From the NCBI RefSeq assembly GCF_005144585.1, contig NZ_SSMQ01000039.1, positions 49,300 to 113,299 on the forward strand: a stretch of DNA of 64,000 bases. The letters are read 5' to 3'. Every line of letters begins with the position of its first letter. Within the stretch, counting starts at the first letter, position 1. A model generated the notes under the pieces. The model made no database searches. It worked only from the letters and a program-made list of their open reading frames with translations, and had not been told where the DNA came from. Shown one piece after another: positions 1 to 11,504 of this stretch. The DNA comes from Polyangium fumosum (GTDB lineage Bacteria; Myxococcota_A; Polyangia; Polyangiales; Polyangiaceae). The position numbers and the translations under genes were made by a program.

Positions 1-1188
1 GGCGACGACGAAGTACGTGTCGTGCAGGTGCAGGTCGACGCTCAGCATCCCGAGGAAGAGGCCCGTCAGACCGCCGATCCCGAAGAGGAAGAGGAACGCG
101 ATGCCGTAGAGCATCGGCACCGTGAACCGGATCGACCCGCCCCAGAGCGTGCCGAGCCAGTTGAACATCTTCACCCCGCTCGGGATGGCCACGAAGAACG
201 TCAGGAAGGAGAAGATCGCCGAGGAGAGCTCGCTCTGCCCCGAGACGAACATGTGGTGGCCCCACACGAGGAACGACACGAGGGCGATGGCCACGCTGGA
301 GAACGCGATCGCCTTGTACCCGAAGACCCGGCGCTGCGAGTTCGTCGCGAGGATCTCCGTCGCCACGCCCATGCCCGGCAGGATCATGATGTAGACGGCC
401 GGGTGGCTGTAGAACCAGAAGAAGTGCTGGAACAGGACGGGGTCACCGCCGAGCGTCGGATCGAAGATGCCGATGTGGAACGCGCGCTCGAAGATGAGGA
501 GGAGCAGCGTGATGCCGAGGACCGGCGTCGCGAGCACCTGGATGATGCTGGTCGCGTAGAGCGACCAGAGGAAGAGCGGCATGCGGTACCAGCTCATCCC
601 CGGGGCCCGGAGCTTGTGCAGCGTCACGATGAAGTTGAGCCCCGTCAGGATGCTCGAGAACCCCATCACGAACACGCCGAACGTCGCCGAGATGACCGAC
701 GTCGTCGACACGCCAGAGGCGTAGGGCACGTAGAAGGTCCAGCCCGTGTCCACGCCGCCCGTCACGATCGCCGCGAGCATGAAGATCGCGCCGATCCAGT
801 ACAGGTACAGGCTCAGCAAGTTGAGCCTGGGGAAGGCCACGTCCTTCGCGCCGATCATCAGCGGCAGGAAGAAGTTCCCGAGCGACGCCGGGATCGACGG
901 GATGATGAAGAGGAACACCATCGCTGCGCCGTGCAGCGTGAACGCCTGGTTGTACTGCGAGGCGTCCATGATGGTCTTCTTCGCCGTCAAGAGCTCGAGA
1001 CGGACGAGAAGGGCGAAGATGCCGCCGAGGCCGAAGCCGACGAGCACCGACACCAGGTACATGATGCCGATGCGCTTATGGTCGACCGTCGTCAGCCAGG
1101 ACCAGACGCCAGCAGTTTGGTTCAGGTAGTTTTTGCCTCGAACCTCGGGCGAGTGCCCGAGTTCGTCGACCGTAGCCGTGTTTGCCAT
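1..1188 (-). CDS. ctaD: Cytochrome c oxidase subunit I (partial, C-terminus beyond window)
   Basis: Catalytic haem-copper subunit of an aa3/caa3-type terminal oxidase, reducing O2 at the inner membrane. The 396 residues present begin [10 protein letters not shown] and include the first helices with [11 protein letters not shown], the haem-ligand region [10 protein letters not shown], and the CuB/Tyr region [18 protein letters not shown], followed by GHHMF. The gene runs off the left edge after roughly ten membrane helices, so the last part is missing. ATG at 1188 is preceded by GGAGG seven bases upstream. It is the last visible gene of the actA-ctaD operon, 18 bases after ctaC. Identity is certain from the H-P-x-V-Y motif; only the 3' end is unknown. 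Confidence 0.97.
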   Translation of the reverse strand, partial: MANTATVDELGHSPEVRGKNYLNQTAGVWSWLTTVDHKRIGIMYLVSVLVGFGLGGIFALLVRLELLTAKKTIMDASQYNQAFTLHGAAMVFLFIIPSIPASLGNFFLPLMIGAKDVAFPRLNLLSLYLYWIGAIFMLAAIVTGGVDTGWTFYVPYASGVSTTSVISATFGVFVMGFSSILTGLNFIVTLHKLRAPGMSWYRMPLFLWSLYATSIIQVLATPVLGITLLLLIFERAFHIGIFDPTLGGDPVLFQHFFWFYSHPAVYIMILPGMGVATEILATNSQRRVFGYKAIAFSSVAIALVSFLVWGHHMFVSGQSELSSAIFSFLTFFVAIPSGVKMFNWLGTLWGGSIRFTVPMLYGIAFLFLFGIGGLTGLFLGMLSVDLHLHDTYFVVA

Positions 1189-1206
1189 GATCGAGCCTCC
1201 GATTCC

Positions 1207-2163
1207 CTACTGGACCGTCTTCAGGTACGCGATGAGCGCGTCGATGTCCGTTTCCTTGAGTAGGCCCTTGTAGGTCGGCATGACCGCCGGGTACCCACTG
1301 ACCACCTTCTTGTTCGGCTCGAGCAAGCTCTCACGGATGTAGTTCTCGTCGACCTTGACCGACGTACCATCCGCGATCTGCTCCGTCCGACCGAAGACCC
1401 CCTTGAACGTCGGGCCCTGGATGCGGGACCCGTCGAGCGAGTGGCAGGTGTTGCAGCTACGCGTCGCGTAGAGCTTCTTGCCGAGCTCCGCCGGGGGAAG
1501 CGGCTTCTCGCCGGGCATGAGGCCGGTCTCCTGCCACGTGTCGTAGTCGGCCTTCTCCATCACCCGCACCCTGGCCATCATGTCCGAATGGCCGACGCCG
1601 CAATACTCCGTGCAGAACAGGATGGTATCGCGGTTCTCCGTCGCCTCGAACCAGACCGTCGTGTACGTGCCCGGCACGACGTCCTGCTTCACCCGGAACT
1701 CGGGCACGAAGAAGCTGTGGAGGACGTCCTTCGAGCTCATGATGAGCTTCACGGGCTGGCCCTTGGGCACCACGAGCTCGTTCACGCTCACGTTCCCGTT
1801 CGGGTACGTGAACGTCCACATGTACATCTCCGCCGTCGTGCGGATCTCGAGCGCGTTGCCCGGCGCGACCATCGCCTTCATCCAGCCGCTGAGGCCCACG
1901 AAGAAGAGGCCGATCACCATGATCGACGGGATGATGGTCCACGTGATCTCGAGCGTCGTGCTGTGCGTGACGTCGCTGACCTTGTCCTTCGCGGTCCGCC
2001 TCTTGTAGCGGTACATGAAGTACGCGAGCGGCACCATCAGGCCCACGAACATCACGACGTCCAGCCAATAGACGATGTACCACGCAGTATCGATTTCCTG
2101 CGCGATCGTCGAAGACTGCTTCGGCATCCAGAACGAGCCGAGTTCGATCGGATCCAACCTCAT
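1207..2163 (-). CDS. ctaC: Cytochrome c oxidase subunit II with C-terminal cytochrome c (caa3 type)
   Basis: Receives electrons and passes them through the CuA centre to subunit I. The 318 residues contain two N-terminal membrane helices (about 28-50 and 74-96), a cupredoxin domain with CuA ligands His149, Cys184, Glu186, Cys188, His192 and Met195, and a fused class I cytochrome c domain with haem site CNTCH at 237-241. The fused haem makes this a caa3-type enzyme, which can be fed by a membrane-bound complex without a soluble cytochrome c. Its start overlaps the end of the SCO gene by four bases. The adjacent ActA-F genes make alternative complex III the likely electron donor; that partnership is inferred from gene order and known ACIII-aa3/caa3 supercomplexes. 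Confidence 0.97.
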   Translation of the reverse strand: MRLDPIELGSFWMPKQSSTIAQEIDTAWYIVYWLDVVMFVGLMVPLAYFMYRYKRRTAKDKVSDVTHSTTLEITWTIIPSIMVIGLFFVGLSGWMKAMVAPGNALEIRTTAEMYMWTFTYPNGNVSVNELVVPKGQPVKLIMSSKDVLHSFFVPEFRVKQDVVPGTYTTVWFEATENRDTILFCTEYCGVGHSDMMARVRVMEKADYDTWQETGLMPGEKPLPPAELGKKLYATRSCNTCHSLDGSRIQGPTFKGVFGRTEQIADGTSVKVDENYIRESLLEPNKKVVSGYPAVMPTYKGLLKETDIDALIAYLKTVQ

Positions 2164-3014
2164 GCCAGAGCTCCATCCGTCGACTTGGACGCGCGACGAC
2201 GCTCACGCCGCCAGAACCCGAGGAGCATGCCTCCGATCCCCAGCACCGTGAACGCACCGCCCGCCTTCATCAGACGCCTCGTCGCGAGGACATACTTGTT
2301 TTCTGCGGGATCGTAATGAAAGCAGAACAGGAGCACGCGACCCCACGCGGACGCGAGCTTGCCCTGCGACGCCTCGAGCAACGAGAGCTCGAGGTCCTTC
2401 GCGCTGTAGTTGAGCCCGTACAGCGTCCGCGAGAGCTTGCCGTCGGGCGTGAACACGAAAACGCCCGCCGCGTGTGCATACTGCTGCGTCGCCTCTTCCC
2501 AGCGGTACCGGAAGCCCACCGCGTCGGCCACGCGACGCGCCTGGGCCTCCTCCCCCACCAGGAAATCCCATCCCCGCTCCGCCACGGGCCGACCATAGAC
2601 GCCGACGTACGAGTCGCGCTTCTTGCGGGCCGTCTCGGGGGTATCGCGAGGATCGATGCTGACGACGACGACGCGGTACTCCTTGCCCGCCGTCCAGGCG
2701 AGGCCCTTCATGCCCTGGAGCAGGCCGTTCACGACCAGCGAGCAGAGCATGGGACACTCGTAATACGCGAGCACCAGGATCACCGGGTGCTCGCCGTCGA
2801 GATAGCTGCCCAGCGTGACGTCGCGCCCCTCGTGATCCCGGAGCTTCGCGTCCGCCGGAAGGAGGGCGCCGGGTCGCTCCTCGATGTCCACGCCTTCGAG
2901 CTCCTTCGGCAGCGCCGGGTCCCCCGCGAACACCGACGAAACCGGCGCAAGCGTGACCACGGCCGCCGTGAGCGCGGCAGCGATGAACAGAAGGAAGCGG
3001 CCCGGACGAACCAT
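2160..3014 (-). CDS. SCO1/SenC-family copper chaperone, C-terminally anchored
   Basis: SCO proteins deliver copper to the CuA site of oxidase subunit II. The 284-residue product has an N-terminal signal/anchor (about 6-30), a thioredoxin-like domain with the copper-binding CPMLC motif (Cys87 and Cys91) and the conserved distal His181 (YAHAAG), and a second hydrophobic helix near the C-terminus (AGGAFTVLGIGGMLLGFW) followed by basic residues. The extra C-terminal anchor makes it longer than the roughly 200-residue classical SCO1. The start was placed at MVRPGRF because it overlaps the stop of the preceding gene by one base and gives a clean signal sequence; the frame is open further upstream but that part only shadows the next gene. 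Lies directly before ctaC, its expected target. Confidence 0.93.
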   Translation of the reverse strand: MVRPGRFLLFIAAALTAAVVTLAPVSSVFAGDPALPKELEGVDIEERPGALLPADAKLRDHEGRDVTLGSYLDGEHPVILVLAYYECPMLCSLVVNGLLQGMKGLAWTAGKEYRVVVVSIDPRDTPETARKKRDSYVGVYGRPVAERGWDFLVGEEAQARRVADAVGFRYRWEEATQQYAHAAGVFVFTPDGKLSRTLYGLNYSAKDLELSLLEASQGKLASAWGRVLLFCFHYDPAENKYVLATRRLMKAGGAFTVLGIGGMLLGFWRRERRRASKSTDGALA

Positions 3015-3682
3015 CACTTCTTGGGCTCCTTGGGCTTGTCCTCGGGCTTCTTGTCCGTGGATTCGCCCTTCTTGTCGCCCTTCTCCTCGACCTTGGCGCC
3101 GTCCTTCTTCTCCTCGCCCTTGGTCTCGCCCTTGTTCTCCTCGGGCTTGTCCTGCGTGGGCGTGGGGGCCGGCTCCTCCTTCAGAGGCGGGGCCATGGGC
3201 GGCTGCCGGTAGCCCGCGATCGTCAGCTCGACCGCGCGATCCGTCGGGATCCGCACGACGCCGTCCTTCTTGCTCACCCACTGGTAGTGCGTGAGCTTCT
3301 GCTGCTCGGCGGCGCGCAGGGCCCGAAGGTCGCTCGATTGGAGCGAGAGGACCTTGTCGTGGAGCTCGCGATCCACGTAGTAGTTGAAGATCTCGCGCAC
3401 CGCGACGCAGAGAGCCACCACGACCACGCAGGTGATGACCGTGACGAGCACGATGAGGCCGTTGCGCGGCCTGTCGTCCTCGACCGGGTCGTGCCCGCCG
3501 TGCCCGTGACCGCCCTCGTGCGCGTCGCCGCCGTGATCGTCGTGCTCCTCGGCGTGCGCGCTGGCCTCCGCGCCGTCCTCGCGCTCCTCGGAGGTCGACT
3601 CGTCGTCGCCCGAGGACACCTTCGAGGTCTCCTCGGCGGCGGACTCCGCGCGGCCCTGGTTCTTCTTCTTCTTCTTGCTCAT
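3014..3682 (-). CDS. Single-pass membrane protein with His/acid-rich N-terminus, in the ACIII-oxidase operon
   Basis: No enzymatic family recognised. The 222 residues start with a Lys run, then an acidic and His-rich segment (about 25-70, with HGHGGH-like clusters), one membrane helix (about 74-96), a short conserved-looking globular part (about 97-160, containing LTHYQWVSKKDGVVRIP), and a Lys/Glu/Pro-rich low-complexity tail. By the positive-inside rule the His-rich part faces the cytoplasm and the tail the periplasm. It overlaps actF by four bases and the SCO gene by one. The YQWVxxxxGxxRIP-type segment resembles a short conserved box found in small proteins encoded beside ACIII genes, so an accessory or assembly role is possible, as is metal handling. 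Function remains inferred from position. Confidence 0.85.
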   Translation of the reverse strand: MSKKKKKNQGRAESAAEETSKVSSGDDESTSEEREDGAEASAHAEEHDDHGGDAHEGGHGHGGHDPVEDDRPRNGLIVLVTVITCVVVVALCVAVREIFNYYVDRELHDKVLSLQSSDLRALRAAEQQKLTHYQWVSKKDGVVRIPTDRAVELTIAGYRQPPMAPPLKEEPAPTPTQDKPEENKGETKGEEKKDGAKVEEKGDKKGESTDKKPEDKPKEPKK

Positions 3683-4914
3683 GGATTGTCCACCTTCACG
3701 GTCTCGGCGAGCCGAGGATCACGGAGCGGGTAGAGCGGGCCCTTTGCAGCCTGCCGTGCGAGGAGGAACGCCACGATGCCGAGCGGTCCGAGCAGGCCAC
3801 AGATGTCCACCACGCTGAAGTGGAAGTGGTGGTCGAACGTCGGCATGACGAGCCAGTAGAGGTCGACGTAGTGCATGACCAGCATGATCACGGCGCCGAC
3901 CGAGAGCCCCAGCGCATTCCGCTTCACGTGCCGCGAGAGCAGAAGGAGGAAGGGGATCACGAAGTGACCGAAGAGGATCGCGAGGCTCACCTTCGCCCAG
4001 CCCGCGTCGTCCCAGCGGTGGTGGTACCAGATCGTCTCCTCGGGGATGTCGGCGTACCAGATCAGCAGGAACTGCGAGAAGCCGATGTACGCGAAGAAGA
4101 CGATGAACCCGAAGAGCAGCTTGCCGATGTCGTGCCGGTGCTCGATCGTGCTGATCTTGCGGAAGTAGCCGCGCTGCTGGAGCTGCACCGTGATGAGCGC
4201 GAGCACCGAGAGCGAGCTCGTCGCGCACCCCGCGAACACGTACACGCCGAAGATGGTCGAGTACCAGTGCGGGTCGAGGCTCATCACCCAGTCGAACGCC
4301 GCGAACGTCGTCGTCAGGGCGAAGAGGATCATCGCCGGCGCGCTCGCCGCCTGCATCTTCTCGGTGAGCTTCGTGTCCCCGCTCTCGTCCTGCGCGCGGC
4401 TCGTGCGCGTGAAGTAGAGGCCGAGGCCCACCCACACGAGGACGTAGAACGCCGACCGACCATAGAAGAACGAGGGGTTCAAGTACCCCGCCTTCTTCTG
4501 GAGGATCGGATCCGTCGCCGCCTGCGGCCCCATCCAGTGATGGTAGAGGTCGTGCGCCCAGACGAAGATCGGAATCGAGAGGACCGCGACCGCAGGCAGG
4601 AGGCCCGCGAGCCACTCCATCTGCCGCCGCGCCGCCACCGACCAGCCCGCGCGCGCGAGGTGCTGGACCAGCACGAAGAACAAGCCGCCGAGCGCGACCG
4701 TCGCGACGTACAGGAAGCCGACCAGATACGAGGCCGCGAATCGCTTCGGGTCCATCGCATAGCCGGCGCCCGCCGCCACCACGCCCACGACCGCGAGCCC
4801 CATGCCCGCCTTCGTGAGCGTGTCGCCCACGTCTTTCGGGAGCTTCCGGGCGTCGTCGCTCTTCGACTTTTCGCCCGTGGCCCGACCTGCGGTCATTGCC
4901 GCCGCCTGGCTCAT
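3679..4914 (-). CDS. actF: Alternative complex III membrane subunit ActF
   Basis: Polytopic NrfD-like membrane subunit of alternative complex III, the quinol:electron-acceptor oxidoreductase replacing bc1. The 411 residues show about ten hydrophobic helices with polar His/Asp positions typical of ActF (for example DWVMSLDPHWYST, EETIWYHHRW, FDHHFHFS). ATG at 4914 forms an ATGA overlap with the actE stop, which decides the start. It also overlaps the next gene by four bases. Together with ActC it forms the membrane core that binds menaquinol and may contribute to proton translocation; those roles are from characterised ACIII complexes, not visible here. Confidence 0.93.
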   Translation of the reverse strand: MSQAAAMTAGRATGEKSKSDDARKLPKDVGDTLTKAGMGLAVVGVVAAGAGYAMDPKRFAASYLVGFLYVATVALGGLFFVLVQHLARAGWSVAARRQMEWLAGLLPAVAVLSIPIFVWAHDLYHHWMGPQAATDPILQKKAGYLNPSFFYGRSAFYVLVWVGLGLYFTRTSRAQDESGDTKLTEKMQAASAPAMILFALTTTFAAFDWVMSLDPHWYSTIFGVYVFAGCATSSLSVLALITVQLQQRGYFRKISTIEHRHDIGKLLFGFIVFFAYIGFSQFLLIWYADIPEETIWYHHRWDDAGWAKVSLAILFGHFVIPFLLLLSRHVKRNALGLSVGAVIMLVMHYVDLYWLVMPTFDHHFHFSVVDICGLLGPLGIVAFLLARQAAKGPLYPLRDPRLAETVKVDNP

Positions 4915-5522
4915 TGCGCGTCTCCTTCTGGATCGATCGCGTTGCGCTTGTCGGCGGGCACGTCGTCGATCGAGGCATGCTGGCTCTTGCCGAGCACCCT
5001 CACCCACGTGACGATGGCCCACCGGTCAGCCACCGGGATCTGCTTGCGATACGCCGGCATGTTCCGGACGCCGTGCGAGATGGTGTCGAAGACCTGCCCG
5101 TCCGGCATGGTCCGGACGCGATCCGACGAGAGCTCGACCGGCGGAGGGAACCCGCGCTGCACCACCATCCCGCGGCCGCTGCCCGACATATCGTGGCAGG
5201 GCGCGCAGTAGATGTTGAAGCGCTCCTGGCCACGACGAACGAGCTTCTCGTCCACCTCGACCGGCGCGCGGCCGATGAACTCGCCCTTCGCGTCCTTGCC
5301 GCGGTAGTACGCGTCGTCCTCGTCCAGGTGGCCAACCGGCACCGTCCCGTCGACGATCGGCCGCATCGCACGGCCATCCTCGAAGAGCGGGCTCGCCTCA
5401 CCCCACTGGTACTTGGGCTGCCAGTCCATGTCTCCGAAGACGTGGACCGGCGGCTCCTCGCTTTTGTTGCCGCGGCAGCCCGCGAGGGCCAGCGCGAACA
5501 AGAGGAATGCGGCGGGCCTCAT
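4911..5522 (-). CDS. actE: Alternative complex III monohaem cytochrome c lipoprotein ActE
   Basis: Membrane-anchored monohaem cytochrome c of alternative complex III. The 203 residues begin with a lipoprotein signal ending LAGC (Cys16), followed by a cytochrome c domain with haem site CAPCH at 106-110 and a likely distal Met ligand in the RNMPAYR segment. The product lies in the periplasm, lipid-anchored next to ActA/ActB. ATG at 5522 overlaps the actD stop by four bases, and the lipobox at the correct distance supports this start rather than the longer open frame. Confidence 0.95.
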   Translation of the reverse strand: MRPAAFLLFALALAGCRGNKSEEPPVHVFGDMDWQPKYQWGEASPLFEDGRAMRPIVDGTVPVGHLDEDDAYYRGKDAKGEFIGRAPVEVDEKLVRRGQERFNIYCAPCHDMSGSGRGMVVQRGFPPPVELSSDRVRTMPDGQVFDTISHGVRNMPAYRKQIPVADRWAIVTWVRVLGKSQHASIDDVPADKRNAIDPEGDAQ

Positions 5523-6077
5523 TCCGTGACCTCCACGATCTCGCGTGCGCCGAGATCCTCGAGGAGTTTCCTCGTCTTCGACGCGTCGTATTTGGGGTCC
5601 TTCGCCTCGACCGTGACGAAGAACGCGTCGTCCGTCGCACGCGGGAAGGACGGGTGCTTCATCGACGGGTGGTAGAACATCGGCAGGCGGTTCACGCCCC
5701 ACAAGCCGAAGAACGCACCAAACGCCGAGAAGAGCACCGTCAGCTCGAACATGATCGGCACGTAGGCCTGGTACGAGAACGACGGCTTGCCGCTGATGAC
5801 GAGCGGGTAGTCGAACGAGACGAACGCCGTCAGCGCGATCGCGCTGAGCAGGCCCACCGTCCCGCAGGTCAGCACGATCCACGGCATCTTCGACGGGGGC
5901 AGCCCCATCGCCTTCTCCAGGCCGTGCACGGGGAACGGCGTCTGCGCGTCGAAGTCCTTGTACCCGGCGTTCTTCAGCTTCTCACAGGCGTGCATCAGCT
6001 CGCCGGGCGTGAGGAAGTAGCCCATGAGGCCGAACGGCTTCGCCGCCTCTTCCTCGAGCTCTTCATGACGATGAGCC

Positions 6078-6085
<8 letters not shown>
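5519..6085 (-). CDS. actD: Alternative complex III subunit ActD
   Basis: Small membrane subunit of alternative complex III. The 188 residues contain an N-terminal DUF3341-like domain ([16 protein letters not shown], then a [12 protein letters not shown] box) and two membrane helices (about 85-110 and 125-150). The start is a GTG at 6085, chosen because AGGAGGAG lies upstream at normal spacing and because it overlaps the actC stop by eight bases; upstream in-frame sequence is only the Arg/Thr shadow of the actC His-rich tail. The C-terminal residues ([13 protein letters not shown]) match the usual end of ActD, thought to interact with the periplasmic subunits. Confidence 0.93.
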
Positions 6086-7606
<1,521 letters not shown>

Positions 7607-7610
<4 letters not shown>

Positions 7611-10591
7611 GCCCCCTCCAGCTCAGGGTTGGGGTTCTTGATCTTGGCGAGGTACGACGTGCGCGGGCGGACGTTGAGCTCTTCCAGGAGCTTGTATCCG
7701 CGCGGCCCGGCGGCGCGCTTGGCCACCTCGCTCTGCTTGTCGTTGAGGTCGCCGAAGTGGATGGCCTGCGCCGGGCAAGCCGCCTGGCATGCCGTCACCA
7801 CCTCGCCGTCGCGGAGACGCTCGCGCCCCTCCGCCTTCGCGGAGATCTTCGCGCGGTTGATGCGCTGCACGCAGTACGTGCACTTCTCCATGACGCCTCG
7901 GCTCCGCACCGTGACGTCCGGGTTCATCTGCATCTTGTGCTGCTCGATCGTGTCCTTCGTGTAGTCGAAGTAGTTGAACCTTCGGACCTTGAAGGGGCAG
8001 TTGTTCGCGCAGTACTTGGTGCCGATGCACCGGTTGTACGTCATCTCGTTCAGCCCCTCGGGGCTGTGCGTCGTCGCCGCGACCGGGCAGACCTCTTCGC
8101 ACGGCGCGTTCTCGCAGTGCACGCACATCATCGGCTGCGAGACGCTCGTCGGGTTGTCGAGGTCGCCCTCGAAGTACCGATCCATCCGCATCCAGTGCAT
8201 CTCGCGCGACTTCTGCACGCCCTCGGCGCCGACGATCGGGATGTTGTTCTCCGCCTGGCACGCGATGCTGCAAGCGTTGCAGCCGACGCACGCGGCGAGA
8301 TCGATCGTCATGCCCCAGGCATGGCCCTTGTCGTAGTTCCGCTCCTCGAAGAGGCTCAGGTACTTCTTCGGCTGCGGGACGACCTGCGGGTTCGCCTGGT
8401 ACTTGGCGAACGACGCCTCGAGCACGAGCGGCCGGCCCTCCGTGAGGAAGTGCTCCTGCGTCCGCGAGAGCTTCGTCGAGCCGCCCGCCTTCGTGATCGA
8501 CACGCCGTCCGCGACGTGGAACGCCGCGCTCGTGCGCAACGAGCCCGTGTCGACGCCGATGTTCTTGCCGACCCGGCCGACCACGCTCCGGCCCTGACCG
8601 ACCGTTACGAGGATCGTCCCGTCGGCGAGCCCCGGCGCCACGAGCGCGGGGAGCGTCACCGTCGCGCCGTTCGCGCTCACGTTGACGAGGTCCCCGTCGA
8701 CCACGCCGAGCCCTCTCGCCGTCTTGGGCGAGAGCGACGCGACGTTGCCCCAGGTGAGCTTCGCCATCGGGTCCGGCATCTCCTGGAGCCAGCCGTTGTT
8801 CGCGTACCGGCCATCCCACGTGTGCGGATCCGGGTCGAAGATGACCTCGAGGTCGCCCTTGGGCGCCACGGCCTTCTGCGCCTTGATCGCCGCGCCGACC
8901 TTCGCCGCGTCGAGATCCGCCGTCTCGGCCGGGAAGGCGCTGTCCTTCCAGAGGCCGTCGTGCAGGGCGCGCCGGAAGTCACGCTCGAAGTCGGCGACGA
9001 GCGACTGCGCGCCGCGCCAGCTCGCGCGGACGAGGTCGTAGCCCTTGCGCGTGCCGCCGAGGAAGATCTCGAGGATCTCCGCGTCGGTCTTGCCGCCGTA
9101 CAGCGGCGCGATGAGCGGCTGGACGATCGCGCCCGTGCCGTCCTCGGACCGGACGTCGCCCCAGCTCTCGAGCGCGTGCGCGCGGTTCAGGTGCCACGCC
9201 GCGGCCTTGCCCGTCTCGTCGACGTGCGTGCCCACGTGGACCAGCGTCTTCGCCTTCGTGATCGCGTCGCGGACGTCCGCGGGCGCGTTGAACGCAGGGT
9301 TGCCGCCGAGGACGATCAGCGTGTCGATCGTGCCTGCCTGGAGGTCCTTGCCGAGGGCCGCGATCTCCGCCGGGCCGCCCTTCACCTCGTCGAACGGGCG
9401 CACGAGCTTCACGGTCTTGCCGACCGCGCCGATCGCGCGGTGCACCGCGTGGAAGAGCGCGTGCACGGCCGCGGGCTGCTTGCGACCCACGACGATCAAG
9501 GCCGCGCCGTTGCGCTTCGCGATGTCGGCCGCGATGGCCTTGACCAGCTTCGTGGCGTCCGGATCGAGCGCGCCGGCGCCGCCGAGCGCGGACGTGATGT
9601 CCGCCGGCAGCTCCACCTTCGCGGCCGCGGCGATCTCCTGCGCGAGCGCGTACGCGAGCGCCGGGATCTTGTGGCTCTGAAGGCGCATCCGATGATCCGC
9701 GCTCGTCCCCGAGACCGAGAAGGAACTCTCGATCGCGTAGAACCGGTTCATCGGCTTGTCCTTGCGGTCCGGGTTTCGCCGGTCCGCGAAGGCGCGCACG
9801 TTCTTCACGACGCTGCCCTCGTTCAGCAGGAAGTCCGCGTCGAGCGAGACCACGACGTCGGCCTCGCCGAAGTCGTAGACGGGCACGAGCGCCTTGCCGA
9901 AGGCGATCCGCGCGGCTTCCTCCGTCACGTCACGGCCGAACGCCTCGTACCGCACGACGCGCGCTTCGGGCATCAGCTTGAGGAGCGCGTCGAGCTGCGC
10001 GGCGACCGTGGGCGAGCGGTGATCCTCGACGAGGACCGCGAGCCCCTTGCCGTTCTTCTTCTTCGCGTCGTCGCCGAGCTTGCGCAGGAAGACGCTCGCG
10101 TCGTCCCACGTCCGCGCCTCGCCCTTCTCTTGCGGGCTCTGGCTGCGGTCGGGATCGTAGAGATCGAGCACCGACGCTTGCACGAACGAGTTCGTCGCCC
10201 CGAGGCTCTCGGGGTGGCGGGGGTTGCCCTCGATCTTCGTCGGCCGACCCTCGTGCGTCTCGACGACGAGGCCGATCGCGGTGCCGAGGATCGGCATCGC
10301 GGTCGAGAAGAAGAGCGGACGGCCGGGGACGATCTCCTCCGGCGCGCGCGTGTAGGGGACGATGACCTCTTCGGGCCTGCGGCACGCCGCGAGGCCGCCA
10401 AGGGCCATCGAGGCGCCCATGATGGCGAGGAAGCCTCGACGGCTCGTCCCTTGCGGAGCCTCGGCGGCGCCCTCCGGGAACTCGCGCGTGAGGTCCTCTG
10501 CGAACGACGGCGACTTCTCGAACTCGTCGACGCTCCGCCAGTAGTTCTTTCCGGACGTATCCGGCTCGATGGGATACGGAGCTCGCTTCAT
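7607..10591 (-). CDS. actB: Alternative complex III molybdopterin-like/Fe-S subunit ActB
   Basis: Large periplasmic subunit of alternative complex III; 994 residues. A Tat-type motif ([11 protein letters not shown], Arg51-Arg52) is followed by a hydrophobic stretch, so folded Fe-S protein is probably exported. Residues about 75-740 match the molybdopterin oxidoreductase fold, which in ActB lacks Mo cofactor, and about 760-935 form a four-cluster ferredoxin domain with [35 protein letters not shown] and CTYC/CQAAC groups. These clusters conduct electrons from ActC to the haem subunits. Start at 10591 overlaps the actA stop by four bases, and its stop overlaps actC. The visible Cys motifs make identification firm. 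Confidence 0.96.
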
Positions 10592-11241
10592 CGGTGGCAC
10601 CCCGAGCAATGAACGGGAGGCGAGACCTTGCGCTGGGAAGGCGGCGCCGCGAGGTTCGCGACGCTCGCCGGCACGGTCTCGTCGACCATCTTGGTGATGT
10701 CCTTCGGATCCCGGAGGTTCGGCTCGGGGTTCCGATGGCAATCGAGGCACCAGCCCATGGAGAGGGGCTGTGCTTGACTCACCTTGATCATCTGGTCGAC
10801 GCGGCCGTGGCAGCTCTGACAAGCCACTCCTGCGGTCGCGTGGGCCTGGTGGTTGAAGTACGCGTAGTCGGCCAGGTTGTGGACGCGCACCCAGGGGATG
10901 GGGTTCCCCGTGGCGAAGCTCTCCCGCACGGGAAGAAGCTTTTGACTATCCGTCTTCACCTTCGAGTGGCAGTTCATGCACGTCTCGGTGGGAGGGACGG
11001 ACGCTTGGGCGCTCTTGTCGACGGCCGTGTGACAGTAACGGCAGTCGATGCCGAGATCGCCGGCATGCAGCTTGTGGCTGTAGTCCACGGGTTGCGTGGG
11101 GGTGTAGCCAACTTCGACGTGCTTGTTGGTACCGTAGTACCAAAGGCCGCCCGCAGCCGCGGTGCCAAGCGGAGCAAGTACGAAGGCGGCCACCATCGGC
11201 AGCACCCGGTTGGACCACTTTGGGAATAGGTATCTCGCCAT
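10588..11241 (-). CDS. actA: Alternative complex III pentahaem cytochrome c ActA
   Basis: First gene of the respiratory operon; multihaem cytochrome passing electrons from ActB toward ActE and the oxidase. The 217 residues contain one N-terminal helix (about 13-35) and exactly five CxxCH haem sites: CRYCH (67), CMNCH (88), CQSCH (141), CLDCH (165) and CSGCH (212). The last site sits two residues from the C-terminus, as is usual for ActA. No gene on the same strand lies close upstream, so the operon promoter is expected in the 263-base gap before it. The immediate upstream sequence has only a weak Shine-Dalgarno-like GAGCG. Confidence 0.96.
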   Translation of the reverse strand: MARYLFPKWSNRVLPMVAAFVLAPLGTAAAGGLWYYGTNKHVEVGYTPTQPVDYSHKLHAGDLGIDCRYCHTAVDKSAQASVPPTETCMNCHSKVKTDSQKLLPVRESFATGNPIPWVRVHNLADYAYFNHQAHATAGVACQSCHGRVDQMIKVSQAQPLSMGWCLDCHRNPEPNLRDPKDITKMVDETVPASVANLAAPPSQRKVSPPVHCSGCHR

Positions 11242-11504
11242 GTGGACGCTCGATCATCGGGAATTCCCGACGACGCGGGCGGGTTTTGCCGTCCCCAGCC
11301 GACGAGGGCAAGATGGCAAAGCGCCGCACACCTGCGGCAACTTGCCGCGCCCCCACCCTTACGGTCCGACCAACGGTTCGTCGGGCCACATGTAGGGGCA
11401 TTTTCGGTCATAGAAGAACGTTCCGTAAGGAAACGTTTGGGGTTCGTCACGCCGGGTTTGGTCCGGACGCGAACCACGCGCCCCCCTCCCCTGCCCCGCG
11501 CGGA
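11242..11504 (-). promoter_or_regulatory. Leader region of the act/cta operon with two inverted repeats
   Basis: This 263-base gap must hold the operon promoter. A perfect 14-base palindrome, TCGGGAATTCCCGA, lies at 11257-11270, only 15 bases before the actA start codon. A second, imperfect inverted repeat (AACGTTCC / GGAAACGTT) lies at 11417-11437, close to the end of the upstream gene. The first could be a repressor site or a leader hairpin covering the translation start; the second could be an activator site or a weak terminator. No confident -35/-10 was assigned. Confidence 0.45.

Noticed and set aside
22..1263. Long plus-strand open frame of highly charged protein opposite ctaD
   Set aside because: It is the antisense of ctaD, Glu/Arg/His-rich as expected for the complementary frame of a GC-rich gene, with no domain.
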